From Mytilus trossulus (taxonomy: Eukaryota > Mollusca > Bivalvia > Mytilida > Mytilidae), in NCBI RefSeq assembly GCF_036588685.1, contig NC_086374.1, forward strand, positions 29,566,886-29,630,885: a stretch of 64,000 bases of DNA. Reading direction: 5' to 3'. Every line of letters starts with the position of its first letter. The stretch's first letter is position 1. Under the pieces are notes generated by a model. The model had not been told where the DNA came from. It saw nothing but the letters and a program-made list of their open reading frames with translations, and searched no databases. The position numbers and the translations under genes are program-made. This document shows, one piece after another, positions 11,840-26,000 of this stretch.

Positions 11840-13976
11840 CTGGAAATACAAATAATAAAATAGAATTTTCCTGTTTGAATGGTTTAATACTAGTCATTTT
11901 AATAGCCTTTTAAAGCTTGCTGTTGGGTGTGAACCTAGGCTCAGTATTGAAGGCCATACTTTGAACGAAAATGGTTTACTTTTACAAATTGTCACTTGGA
12001 TGGAGAGTTGTCACATTGGCACTCATAATACATCTTATATCCATTGGCTCAACAATCAAGTATGACTTATTTTAAATGATAAATTATCCATGAATAAACT
12101 TTTACTTTATAATTTCTTTTTTTTACCAGTTAATTAAGCAAACATATTTGGTATTTACATAGATATTTTCGTGCGTATCATGGTTAGCTATTCGGTACAT
12201 TTACAAAACATAGATGATTTATTGTTCTGCATTGTTAAATATACCCATAGCCAAAAAATAAAACTTTTTTTCTGATAACTTTAATCAGGCGCTTGTAAGC
12301 ACTGAGGGGTAAAGATTTCTTTCATTTTATAATTTTGTGAATTGTTAAGTTACAGAAATTATAAAATTAAGTTGGAGTTATCTTCCATTATTCCTTGATG
12401 TGTTGTTGAACCTATTTTTATAACAGATTCATACACAATTACTTCAAAATCTAACCATTTCTATAAGTATTTTCTTAAGCTTGCAGGATTGTTAACAAAT
12501 ATGCAGCAAATCTTTGGTAATGATAAAGCACCAAAATGTAAATCATAGCTTAGGTCAAGTCTTCATTAGATGTTGTCTTCAAAACTTCGAGCAAACAATT
12601 TAAATATTTCAAGGATGATAAATTTCACATTGACGTACAAGTAAAAAATTATCCTTTCTTCTGTCATAAGGCACATGTAAACAAACTCTTAAGCAATGTT
12701 TACTTGGTGTTTCAGAAAATATTTAAGTTGGCAAAATTAAATTTAAGGCTGATAAATAAGTGTGGCATATAATATAGATCTTGTTTAAATCCCTGCAATA
12801 AAATACATGTTTACTCTACAATATATTACCTCATACATTTTGTTTACAAATAATAAAACATTAAATCTCTTGTTGTATATGTAAAATAAATAAACTCTAC
12901 AGTACAATCCCCCCACTTAACTGTATACTTGTAAAAAAAATAACATTAAATTGTTTTTTGTCTTCATAAAGTTAACATCATACTTTAATGTTTATTTATC
13001 AACTCAAGATCTGCAGAAATCTAGAAAAATAAATTGCAATGTCTGCAATTTAAGTGTTCCAAGTTCATAAGAACTGAAAGCATGAACCACCAATATAGCC
13101 TTGCAATTGTTTGTAGTGTCAGGAATGGACTGGAAAATTACAATCAATTAAAACATTATATTTCATTATCAATTATAATTGGTTTTTAATTCTTTTTAGT
13201 AACACATATACATTTCTTTATGCATTATATAGTATCTATATTGTTGTAGAATTAGCCAGACCATGGAAGTATTATATTTCAGTTTACTTCCATGCAGAGA
13301 AAAACAGTTCCACAAACACATTAACCCGAATAATTCAGTCGTTATATTACGCTGATCTACAATGGCTACATTAGGGTGTGGGAGAAAATCGGACACGGAA
13401 AGGGCTTGAATATTGAGTTACAAACACATAGTACAGTTTGCCAAAAAAGTGTGTATTTGTACAAAACAGATATTTGGCATTTTTTAAATTATCAAAGAGG
13501 TGTCAATTGATAACAGATTTCTGTAATAATTAACATTTAAGATTTCTAAATTAAAGAACCTAAGGGAAGCACGCTCACATACCCCACGTCCCCACATTGT
13601 CATTGGAGAAATTAAATAAGTATAAGAAAAAAAATTGCATAAGAAAAAATATTGAATAACAATTTCCTGTAAATATACACATCTACATAGTATGTCCTTA
13701 TTATCTACAAAATTTCATAAAATTCTGTTGTGTAGTTTCAGAGGAGTTGCGATGACAAACTGTTGCAGAAGTACATTGAAGCAAATAAGTTCAAAGGGGC
13801 ATAACTCCTAGAAAAAAATTGAATCCTAATTTCCTGTCGATATGCACAACTACATAATATGTCCTTTTCATATAAAAAGGTTTTGTGAAATTTGTTGTGT
13901 GGTTTGAGAGGAGTTGCGATGACAAGAAACAGGACTGACAGACGGACTGACGGACGGTACGACTGACTGACGGATG

Positions 13977-14012
<36 letters not shown>

Positions 14013-17000
14013 TCGTTGCATAGGGTATAATTAACAGTATTTCAATCATGAATTCACTAAAGTTTCAACACATTTTGACATGTTGTTTTGGATTTATTTT
14101 TTGAGATTGCCCAATAAGATTAAATATTGTCTCTTAGTGACCATGTTTATAGACAATTGACACAAATGATAACTTCTATGAAAGACAGTCAGTACATCAT
14201 TTCTGTCAGATTTGGTTCAAATTGGTCTTATAATTTCATAAATGATGAATATGTAAAATGTCTAATAGAGGACAAACAAACTAGGTCTATGTAAATATTA
14301 AACAAAGGACGCAGATGGATTCATCACAAAACTGTCTTTTGATGATGGTGATGGGTTTGTACATCTTACTTTACTGAACATTCTTGCTGCTTACAATTGT
14401 CTCTATCTTTAATGAACTTGGCCCAGTAGTTTCAGTAGAAATTGTTAAAAATTGACTGTAAAGGCCAATAACTCCTTAGGGGGTCAATTGACCATTTCGG
14501 TCATATTGACTTATTTGTAAATCTTACTTTGCTGAACATTATTGCTGTTTACAGTTTATCTCTATCTATAATAAAATTCAAGATAATAACCAAAAACAGC
14601 AAAATTTCCTTAAAATTACCAATTCAGGGGCAGTAACCAAACAACGGGTTGTCCGATTCATCTGAAAATTTCAGGGCAGATAGATCTAGACCTGATAAAC
14701 AATTTTACCCCCATGTCAGATTTGCTCTAAATGCTTTGTTTTTTTAGTTATAAGCCAAAAACTGCATTTTACCCCGATGTTCTATTTTTAGCCATGGCAG
14801 CTATCTTGGTTAGATGGCCGGGTCACCGAACACATTTTTTAAACTAGATACCCAAAAGATGATTGTGGCCAAGTTTGGATTAATTTTGCCTTGTAGTTTC
14901 AGAGGAGAAGATTTTTGTAAAAGATAACTTAGATTTACGGAAAATGGTTAAAAATTGACTATAAAAGGCAATAACTCCTATAGGGGTTAACTGACCATTT
15001 TGGTCATGTTGACTTATTTGTAAATCTGACTTTGCTGAACATTATTGCTGTTTACAATTTATCTCTATCTATAGTAATATTCAAGATAATAACCAAAAAC
15101 AGCAAAATTTCCTTAAAATTACCAATTCAGGGACAGCAACCCAACAACGGGTTGTCCGATTCATCAGAAAATTTCAGGGCAGATAGATCTTGACCTGATA
15201 AACAATTTTACCCCTTGACAGATTTGCTCTAAATGCTTTGTTTTTTGAGTTTTAAGCCAAAAACTGCATTTTACCCCCTATGTTCTATTTTTAGCCATGG
15301 CGGCCATCTTGGTTGGTTGGCCCGGTCACCGGACACATTTTTTAAAATAGATACCCCAATGATGATAATGGCCAGGTTTTGTTTAATTTGGCAGAGTAGT
15401 TTCAGAGAAGAAGATTTTTGTAAAAGTTAACGACGACGGTGGATGACAACGACGCCAGACGCCAAGTGATTGGAAAAGCTAAAAAGGTCAGAACTACTGC
15501 TAACAAGCCATTATGGGCCAATTAAGAATTGTAAGAACATTATTAAAATGCAGGATTTTTCACATGTCTTCAGAAAAGGAATTCAATCAAAGAATTAGGA
15601 AAACTAATCAAAGTTAACAAATTTCAATCACTACTACTTCTAGTATGTGAAACTTTATAAATTTGTCACAAATACCCATGAGAGTTACAACATACAATTT
15701 CTTTAATCAAAGTATACTATATATAAATACATTTTCATTTATGTTTAAAAGTTACACAGCTGGCTTTAAATCAAAATTGTTAAATTACCCATTTAAATGC
15801 AAACTATGGTATGATTTTGTTCATGTTTATTACAATTCCACCCCTTTAATCTAAAGATTACAGTTAAACTAACATAACATAGGAGTGACTGAAAAAGCAG
15901 GAATCTAATAAGTAAAACTAATTAGAATGTCCTTTTCATCCACTTACTGATGACCTCACTAAACTAACCTTGGTCACTTGTTAAAGTTTGAAAAGATTTT
16001 GTTGATTGGTCACATTAAGCATTTTAAAGTTCTTCATTTCAAATAGCTGGGAAATTTATGTTTGTTGATTCTATTCATTCAGTTGTTGAGTCAAATTTGC
16101 TCATTTTATATATATCTTTAAAATCAATTGCCCAACAACAACTTTTAGAAATCAATCTATTTATAAAATATTTGTTTCACCTCCAGTATACCGCAATTTG
16201 CTTGATGAAAAGTTAACTATCTATATGTTAATTTAGAAAGCTGAAATACCTTCAAAACATAAAGACCAAAAGGATTTAGTAAGTAATAAGGAATCTATAA
16301 AGCTCTGTCATTTTTCATAAGGAATCATAGTATATTTATAACTCAAATGTAATTTGTCTTCACTGCACTTTTTATGAGAGAACCAGTGGCAGATCCAGAA
16401 CTTTTCATAATGGGGGGGCCTGATCCAGTCATGCTTCAGTGATTCCCTATAATCCCCCCTTTTCGATCAGCCTATGAGTACAATTGCATCATGTCTTTAG
16501 ACAACAACAACCTGATACTTAAAACAATTGCCAAACATTTTTGTTGCGGTCGTATAAAATTCCACCTTTATATGACAATAAAACATTTTCAAAAATTATA
16601 TGAATTTTTTAACAATTTGATTTTGCATTGGACATATAACTGTGCAACTTCTCTGTGTGTCATGTTATCATGTACCTCATTTCTTTGTTAAAAAAAAGGC
16701 TTAATATTTGTATTTTAAATAATACAGTTATGACAAAAAATGTCCATTAATAACAGATTTTTGTTAAAATCTGTATCTCTATATAACAGTATGCCTTTAA
16801 AATGACTAATTAGAGATTAGTCATTTTAAAGGCATACTGTCATATTTTTTACTGGTGATTACTTAAAAACAAGTGCCCTTTCTACGCCCTTAAAATTTTG
16901 GGTTGTCAAACTAAGAGATTTTCTGGTGAAGATTAATCAAGACCCACTAATTTTATAAAGTTTTATATATCGATCATATATATGAAGGGTAGCTCCTGTT

Positions 17001-20000
17001 CACATATAATATTAACCTATTTTGAACAATGAATAGCTAATAAAAAGCAACACACACATGTTGAATTTCAAGAGACAAACATCTGAAAAAGTTTTATCTA
17101 AAATTTTGGCAACTTTAATTTCAAAATGGAAAATATGTGGTCATAAACTTATAAGGCAAAGTTATGGTTAACATAACATCGCCTTTAACAGAATATTAAA
17201 TCTAAACTGTTTCTTTCCAAGTGACTATTTCTTTTACTTGGATAGCGATCACATGCTATCGAAAGAAATTCCATAATTTCAGTGATTCATATGCATGACC
17301 GAATAAAAACCTTTAAGTTGTTATTCCTCCTACAAAAGACTTAAATTAATGTGGTTGCAATACATCTTATCAAAAGATAAATACTTAATTTATATATTTT
17401 TAATTACAGGCAAACATGTAATATTTAACGTTTATATCATGAAAACATGTCAATTTCGATTTTTTTTAATGAAATGGGATTTCCAACTTAAAACGAATAT
17501 AAACTAAAATTTTAAACCAACAAAAGGTATATGAATTTTAATATATTTCATATTTGCATTTCTTTAATGTAATGCAGATTAAGTTAAGTAGAGTTTAATG
17601 CTTAGTGACAAACATTTCAAGTGTTGATGTGCATAACAGTTCTCTGTACGTGTTCATGCAACCATGTCATGATGTCATGCAACTACAAGTAACATAAAAT
17701 AAAAGATAACTTCTAATTATTTGTATCATTATGAACAACAAAAAACTACGACTGAGCTTATTAAGAAACATTTGACAAGAGCAGACCATATTTGATATAC
17801 TGTAAATTCAGAAATTATTGTGATGTTTTTATTATTGCGAAAATGCGACAAGGTTATCATTGCAATATTGAAAACTCATATTTTTAAATTGTTTAAGTGA
17901 ATCACCCAGGAGTAAATTACTGAATATCTCAAAAATTAAGATTGCATTTTAGTCTAAAATGACAAAATCACAATAATAAATGCATGCAAGAATTTCTAAA
18001 TTTAAAATAAAATATGTAATTCATAATCATATAAATACAATATAAAGAACAGAAGTTGTCAAATAATAAAATGTAGGTCACAGTGACCTAAGTATTGGGG
18101 CCTTATTTATCAACCAGGTATTTCAGAGGGTAATACCAATGAAGAACATGTATTGAATTTCAGATTCAGAAATGAAGACTCAAATGTAAAGCTTCACCAA
18201 ATTTAAGCCATTAATAGGTGGAAAATGATCAGTTTTTTTCATTAGGACATATCTAATTAAATAAAAATGGGCTATAAAATGGAAAGGCAAGACTAACTGT
18301 TTTGAGTTGAGAACTTTTTTGGTGCTGCCATTTTCTTTGAGATGTAGAGATTGTTTTTACTGAATAAAAATTTGTATTGGAAGATTCATTTTAAGATCTA
18401 TTACAAATAAATAAATCCTTAGACACTATTTAAACACTTACATGTATAATATCTTAACCTACATCTATAAATCAAAACAAGTGTAAAAGAAATTGAATAA
18501 AAGACAGACTTGGAGCTGGATTAACACTTTATATATATTGACTTATTCCTATATACCAACAAAAGTACAAAATAACTAGAACATATGTGTATACTATTGA
18601 CGTTCTTCCAAACACCTTTCTCTTATAATTAAGACTATACCAATTATACCTGTTAAATCTAAATTAAAATATTTATGTTTGTATTTTCTATTAAAGAAGG
18701 AATAATCCTAAGAAATGTGGGTCATGTACTTTTACAGTTATTATTTTTAATAAACTTCAAACTAAACTCCTTATGTGGTTTACATTCCTACACTAGAAAA
18801 AAAAACCTTGAAAGTTAGCCAGTCACTTGGATTATTGTTTTCTACTTCAAAATTTGCCTTGTCAACTGATAAAACACATGTGTTGTGCATATAGTTATTA
18901 CTAAATTAATACTATTGAATTATATCTGTCAAGTTAAATTGTGTTATACCATTTGTCATGGACTCAAAGTTGTTAGTCTTCGACAAATAATATTGTCTAT
19001 ATAACATTGTGGTGTCTTTCGGTTTTAGATTCATCATGTTTATAGTTGGGTGTTGGTCCATTTTTGTTATTTTACATAGTTGTTTAGATTTTGAGAATGA
19101 TTTTAGTCCTATTTGTATCAATGCCAAAATAGGAGATAAAAGTATAGATTGACAAAAGTCTGTATCCTGTGACAGGAAAACCATCAAAATTTTTCTAACC
19201 TTTTCCTTTCCCCAAGATATTCCAAACTCCATGCTTGATGTAACTTGGGACTCATTGGTATCATGATACAAGACTTATTTTCATAAGTCTGGGACTTACG
19301 GACTTATATCTTAGTGAAATTTCTTCTTGTAGATTTTTTTTGTAAAAACAATATTAATTATAAAACATTGAATATATACAGCCGAAGCTGTGAAGAATGT
19401 GTTATTATGTGTTTCATATTTAGATATGGTAAACAATGCAACAGAATCGTTCTCATGATCTAGTATTAGATATAGGAAGATGTGGTGTGAGTGCCAATGA
19501 GACAAAATAAACACTTGTTTTGTTTATTTGCTTTCTGATTAGCTGAAAAAATCATCAAATTACCAGGACAAAGTTTGAAAATGAGGATCAGACCATCATC
19601 ATCATCAAAACAACAATAAATACACATACATTGTACGAATGTAGGAAAAAAAGTCACAGGAAAAAAAGTCACGGAAAAAAAGTAACAGAAAAAAGGTGTA
19701 ATTTTTTTCTTGCGACTTTTTTTCCTGTGACTTTTTTTCCTAGGGATTTTATGACTTTTTTTCCGTTTAACCATTGTACAATGTAAGCTCCTTCTCCTAC
19801 ATCAATGTATATTAGAGCTATAAATAAGCATGGGTATAATAAAATACTATCATACTTCTAGCTTGAGTAGGAGATCCTGCTCTAGATGACACCCTGGATG
19901 TCCCTCTTGATCTGGTTCCTAGTGACAATCTTTCCTTCTCATCTAATGTCCTCAGCGATATTTCCTAGAAATAAAAAAATATTTGACTTCTAAATTAACA

Positions 20001-23000
20001 AATTTAAAATGACTGCTACATGTATATATGTAAAATATTAATTTTTGGACTAAGTCTAAGAATTTATTTTTATAAAAATATAGTCTAAGATATGATTGAT
20101 AAATTGTTCTTTGCTTAATCATCAGCTGCAAATATTTCATATTCAGAGAGAGAGAGCGTGACAAATCCAAAAGATAGGATCTGTACAGAATGCTGACAGG
20201 AAAAATAGGGTAAATATCATATGTTTGATAGGAGCAGCGGCTTGCAACAGATTGCATGCAAATGCTTTAAAGACATGTTGTAAAGGTTCTGAAACTCGAT
20301 GATAACAAGTCACTAACTCTAAATAAGATATCATAAACATGGTGACAGATTAAACATTACTTGCAACCAGATATAATGTTTCATTTATTGTTATCCAAGT
20401 TTTTTTCAATAGCAGCCATTTTCAATTTTTATTGAATTTTTTTTCTTCAATTTTCAGTTTTGTACAGTGACCTATAGTTGTTATCATCCTTGTCCTTTGG
20501 GATTTTGGTGATATTTGTCTTACTGGCAATCATACCCCATCTCCTTGTTTTTTATAGCAATTTTTTTATATAAACATCCTGTACATGTATGCCCATCGAA
20601 ACAGATGTGTTTTGACCATATAACTATACCTATCAACACCTGAGATTCATAATCTATTACTTTTCTCCTGTGTATGTCAATCTCTGTCCTTAAAAGCTAA
20701 ATAATCAAAATGAAGTAATGTAAATTCAAAAAATATTGTGAACAAGAGGCTGTCACAACGACAGCAAACAGGATTTATTAGCATTTATTTGTGTCCTGGC
20801 AATATCACAAGAATCATTACTGATGATTGGTGAAAGTGAAAATCGTCAATATCAAATTTGACCTCCATTTTGTCATCAGTATCAACATATTAAAATTTAA
20901 AAAGCTTATATTGAATGGTTCCTGAGTAAATGCAACAACGTGAATGTTCAACACGACTGGAAACACCATTTTTCAATCTTTTAAGAACCATAACTCCTGA
21001 ACGGTAAAAGTCAAAATCATCATTATTTATCTTGACCTCTTTTTTGTCATCAGTAACAACATATTAAAATTTGAAAAGTTTTAGTTGAATGGTTCATTAG
21101 AAAATGCACGGACACAACTGGAAACACCATTTGTCAATCTTTCAAGAACCATAACTCCTGAATGGTAAAAGTCAAAATCGTAATTATTGAACTTGACCTC
21201 TATTTTGTCATCAGTAACAACATGTCAAAATTTGGGAAGCTTTGGAACAACAGTTCATGCGTAAATGCACGGACACAACTGGAAACCCCATTTTTCAATC
21301 TTTCAAGAACCATAACTCCTGAACGGTAAAAGTCAAAATCGCCATTATTAAACTTGACCTTCATTTAGTTGTCAGTAACAACATATTAAAATTTTAAAAG
21401 TTTGGTTGAATGGTTCATGAGAGAATGCACGGACACGACTGGAAACACCATTTTTTAATCTTTCAAGAACCATAACTCCTGAACGGTAAAAATCGTCATT
21501 ATTGAACTTGACCTCCATTTTGTCATCTGTAACAACATATCAAAATTTGGGAAGCTTTGGTAGAACAGTTCATGCTTAAATGCACAGACACGACTGGAAA
21601 CTCATTTTTTCAATCTTTCAAGAACCATAACTCCTGAACCGTAAACCTTCATTTAATTGTCAGTAACAACATATATAAAATTTCAAAAGCTTTGGTTGAA
21701 CGGTTCATGAGTTAATGCACAGACAACATTTGATTGCCACCCGCCCGACCGACCCACCAACCGGCTGCCGTACATCCCCAAATCAATAACCGACATTTTT
21801 GTAACGAAAAATCCGGTTAAAAATGCAACAGAATTGTAAGTGCAATGATTAAAACTCACATTTTGAAATATTTTATGTGAATTATACAGGATTTTTCTCA
21901 AATTCGTAAAAATTTAAATCGCTTTTAAAATGACACAAGAGTGCACACACTGAAATGTCTCGCCTTCTTTACTAACAATTGATATTATGTTGATAGTCCT
22001 AAATATAAAGCTTTATTACAACTGTCACATAAACTTAACATCAACCAAGAAAACTAAACTTTGACCTTTGAACCATGAAAATGAGGTCAAGGTCAGATGA
22101 ACCATGCCAGGCAGACATGTACAGCTAACAATTCTTCCAAACAACAAATATAGTTGACCTATTGCTTATAGTTTAAGAAAAAGACAAAACACAAAAACTT
22201 AACACAGAGCAATGAACCGTGAAAATGAGGTCAAGGTCAAATAAAACCTGCATGACTGACATATAGATCATAAAATATTTCCATACACCAAATATAGTTG
22301 ACATATTGCATTTAGTATTAGAAAAAAAAAGACCAAAACTAAAAAACTTCACTTTGACCATTGAACCTTAAAATAAGGTCAAGGTCAGATGACACCTGCC
22401 AGCTAGACATGTACACCTTACAATCATTCCATACACCAAATATAGTAGACCTATTGCATACAGTATAGTAAAAACAGACCAAAACACAAAAACTTAACTA
22501 TAACCACTGAACCATGAAAATGAGGTCAAGGTCAGATGACACCTGCCAGTTGGACATGTACACCTTACAATGCTTCCATACACCGAATATACTAGACCTG
22601 CTGCTTATAGTATCTGAGATATGTACTTGACCACCAAAACTTAACCTTGTTCACTGATCCATGAAATGAGGTCAAGGTCAAGTGAAAACTGTCTGATGGG
22701 TATGAGGACCTTGCAAGGTACGCACATATCAAATATAGTTATCCTATTACTGATAATATGAGAGAATTTAACATTACAAAAAATCTTAACTTTTTTTTCA
22801 AGTAGTCACTTAACCATGACAATGAGGTCAAGGACATTGGACATGTGACTGATGGAAACTTCGTAACATGAGGCATCCACATACAAAGTATGAAGCATCC
22901 AGGCATTCCACCTTCTAAAATATAAAGCTTTTAAGAAGTGAGCTAACACCGCCGCCACCGTAGCAGCCGCCGCCGATTCACTATCCCTATGTCGAGCTTT

Positions 23001-26000
23001 CTGCGACAAAAGTCGCAGGCTCGACAAAAACTACAATAATAATAAATGCAAGCAATAATTCTGAATTTACAGTATTGCAACACCCTGTACTAATTCTTTG
23101 TTCTAGCTATATAGCTAGATATTTTTTTATACCAGCAATAATGAAACTTCTGAATCTACATGTACATTACTGCTTTTAAATGATGCAAACCAAATCACAG
23201 GTGGAAGGATAGAATTTGTTGATGCTGCATAATTTGTAATCTTAACTCCCTGAATAGGCTGAATAATATCTTTGCTTGAGGTTAATTAAATTTTAACAAA
23301 AGTGTTATTTAATTCAATAATATATACAAAGCTAACAGTATTACTGCTATAATGTTTGGGTATCAAGTCCACCATTGACGTAGTCTTTCAGTACTAATTT
23401 TATCCCATAATAATCACTTAACTGTTTGTCAAACACATACAATACTTGAAGTTTTAAAATTATCATTAAATTTGATCCCATAATTCACTGCTTTAATGAC
23501 TTTCATCAATACATTCATTAAAATATAAAATTTAGAAATAAATCAGAGCACTGTATTCAATAAATGGAAAAACCTATTAAAATGTACTAAATTCAGTTTA
23601 CATACCTTGTTTACAAGGTTTGAGTTGGAATATATCAAGATCTAAACCATGAAATAAAAATTATGCACTGTATACGTCAAAAACAAAGAAATATTTTGGA
23701 ATTTTAGTTTTTAAAGGATAGGATTATTTTATATTCTATATATGAATGTCGTCTTACAGGACTAAACATTGAAAATTAATAGCAATATTTCACAAAATTA
23801 TTCATAGATTTAGTTGAACAAAAAATGTTTAATTATCCTTCTGGAAAAAGTTGATCAGCACTGACTTTCAAAATATGCACAACTATCAACAACAAAAAAT
23901 ATTTGAAAATGACAAAACAGTTTAACCCTAAAATAATCCTATCAAATCAAGTTCATTAAAGAAAACAGGGTTGAAAAATACATGAATTAAAAACAGATTT
24001 TCCCCTTGGCCTTTTCCTATTAATGATTTTAAACAGTTACACAGAGTCTAGCCCAGTGTTACACCATGCTAGGTTAATACTTTAATCCTGTTTTACTTAA
24101 TTTTTATAAATTTTATATCCTTATGTTATTTAACTTATCATAATCGAAAATCTTTAAAACTTTCGAATAATTCTATCTAAAAAGATAAACAAAATTTTAT
24201 TGGTAAATTCAATTTTTAAATGCTGTTACATTTCTCAAATAAAATCCTTGAAGCACATCAAGATGACTTCTGCAAAATGTTTGCATGAGATGCAACAAGT
24301 CAATATTTATTTTGTACTATTTTAATTTCTGCTTGATTAAATACAGAAGAGTTGGTTTCACAAGTAGACTCATTCGTTACCAGGGAGGAGAGGTGGATTT
24401 CAAAAATGAATTACTTGGCCTGGTAAGAACTGAAAATAAAAACTTAACACAAAACAGGTTGAAAATGAATATTCTGCAGCACAAAGTGCTGGATACTTTA
24501 AATGGGTACAAAAGGGGAAAGTAATGATCAAACTGGAGAAAAACTCCAGCCATCCCTCCACCAACCCCTCAGAATATCAAATGGTTGTCCCATAATGTCT
24601 GCATTTCTTCATACAAGTATAGTACACACGTACTTATGCATGCCACTATATACATGTTACATGTATCAATCTATATTCCACTTCTTCAACTGACAAGAAG
24701 AATACAAAATATTGACATTTGTGCCAAATTATATTTAATTGTTGATTTGAGCATACAAAAAAAAAATCAATATGTTGTTGTTCAAAAGTTAAAGACCCAC
24801 CCTATCTATCACCTGATATATTTCTGAAACATGCAATAAAATTAAAGGTATTTGCATTGAAAATAGATTTGTAAATCACAAATAAACCAAATAGTTCATT
24901 ATGGTTAAAATTTACATTTTCAACAGGTTAATGGATTGTGATTTTCCCAACACTAACGCAGATTTAATTGCAATTCTGTTTAGAAAGGGTAGAACAAAAA
25001 CTAAAAAAAAAAATTGAAGTTGCATTAAATTTTGTTTTTCCTACCTAGAATTGTACATGTGACGCAATAAACCCATTTTAACTATTTATGATCTCCTCTG
25101 CTGTGCTCATACAAACATAAATATTTCTTAATAATACAAAAATAAAAACAAGAATGTGTCCACAGTACATGAATGCCCCATTCGCACTATCATTTTCTAT
25201 GTTTAGTGGACCGTGAAATTTGAATAAATTGGCATTAAAATTAGAATGATCTTATCAGGAACATGTATACTAAGTTTCAAGTTGATTGGACTTCTACTTT
25301 ATCAAAAACTACCTTGACCAAAAACTTTAACCAGAAATTTGCACTATCATTTTCTATGTTCAGTGAACCGTAAAATTGGGGTAAAAACTCTAATTTGGCA
25401 TTCAAATTAGAAAGATCATATCATAGGGCACATGTATACTAAGTTTCAAGTTGATTGGACTTCAACTTCATCAAAAACTACCTTGACCAAAAACTTTAAC
25501 CAGAAATTTGCACTATCATTTTCTATGTTCAGTGAACCGTAAAATTGGGGTAAAAACTCTAATTTGGCATTCAAATTAGAAAGATCATATCATAGGGCAC
25601 ATGTATACTAAGTTTCAAGTTGATTGGACTTCAACTTCATCAAAAACTACCTTGACCAAAAACTTTAACCTAAAGCGTGACAGACAGACAAACGAACAGA
25701 CGGACGGACGGACACACAGACCAGAAAACATAATGCCTCTCTACTATCGTAGTTGGGGCATAAAAAACAATGTGGGATGAGAAATTGACATTATTAATAT
25801 TGTATTGATTAGTTTGCTAATATTTATATGCAAAGTTAAGAAATTGGTTTCTTATACATATTGTTTTTTGCACCTAAAAGCCACATAACATTTATAACAG
25901 GCTATTATTTGAACACGGAATTATTTTTAATTATGGAATTTGCATTATTTCTTGTGCTTGAAATTTTTTAATAAATTCCATGCTTATTTGGTATTATAAT

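Larger units (their letters stand above)
11840..19855 (-). other. Intron 3 of the Met-Gly-Cys gene
   Basis: It is 8 kb and holds repeat copies at 11925-12050, 13560-14032, 14330-15480 and 16385-16470, a perfect hairpin at 16786-16840, a short inverted-repeat element at 17798-18003 and a palindrome at 19628-19784. I see nothing further in 12050-13560, 15480-16385 or 18010-19460. Confidence 0.6.
20711..23074 (+). mobile_element. Nested repeat: MITE-like element split by two tandem-core insertions
   Basis: The ends 20711-20741 ('tgtaaattcaaaaaatattg') and 23031-23074 ('aataattctgaatttacag') are the two termini of the 17798-18003 family. Its middle is recognisable at about 21810-21934. Between these pieces sit two unrelated tandem-repeat elements. 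Confidence 0.75.

Noticed and set aside
18912-19271. 119-codon minus-strand frame as an extra exon of the Met-Gly-Cys gene
   Set aside because: Exon 3 joins exon 4 directly in the right phase. The frame has no convincing acceptor and a weak donor (AAAAG|GTTAGA).
19466-19774. 102-codon Lys/Arg-rich minus-strand frame
   Set aside because: Its composition comes from the 'aaaaaaagtcac' palindrome.
20742-23030. CRISPR-like regular repeats
   Set aside because: Units of 150-160 bp are repeated end to end with no unique spacers, in an animal genome.
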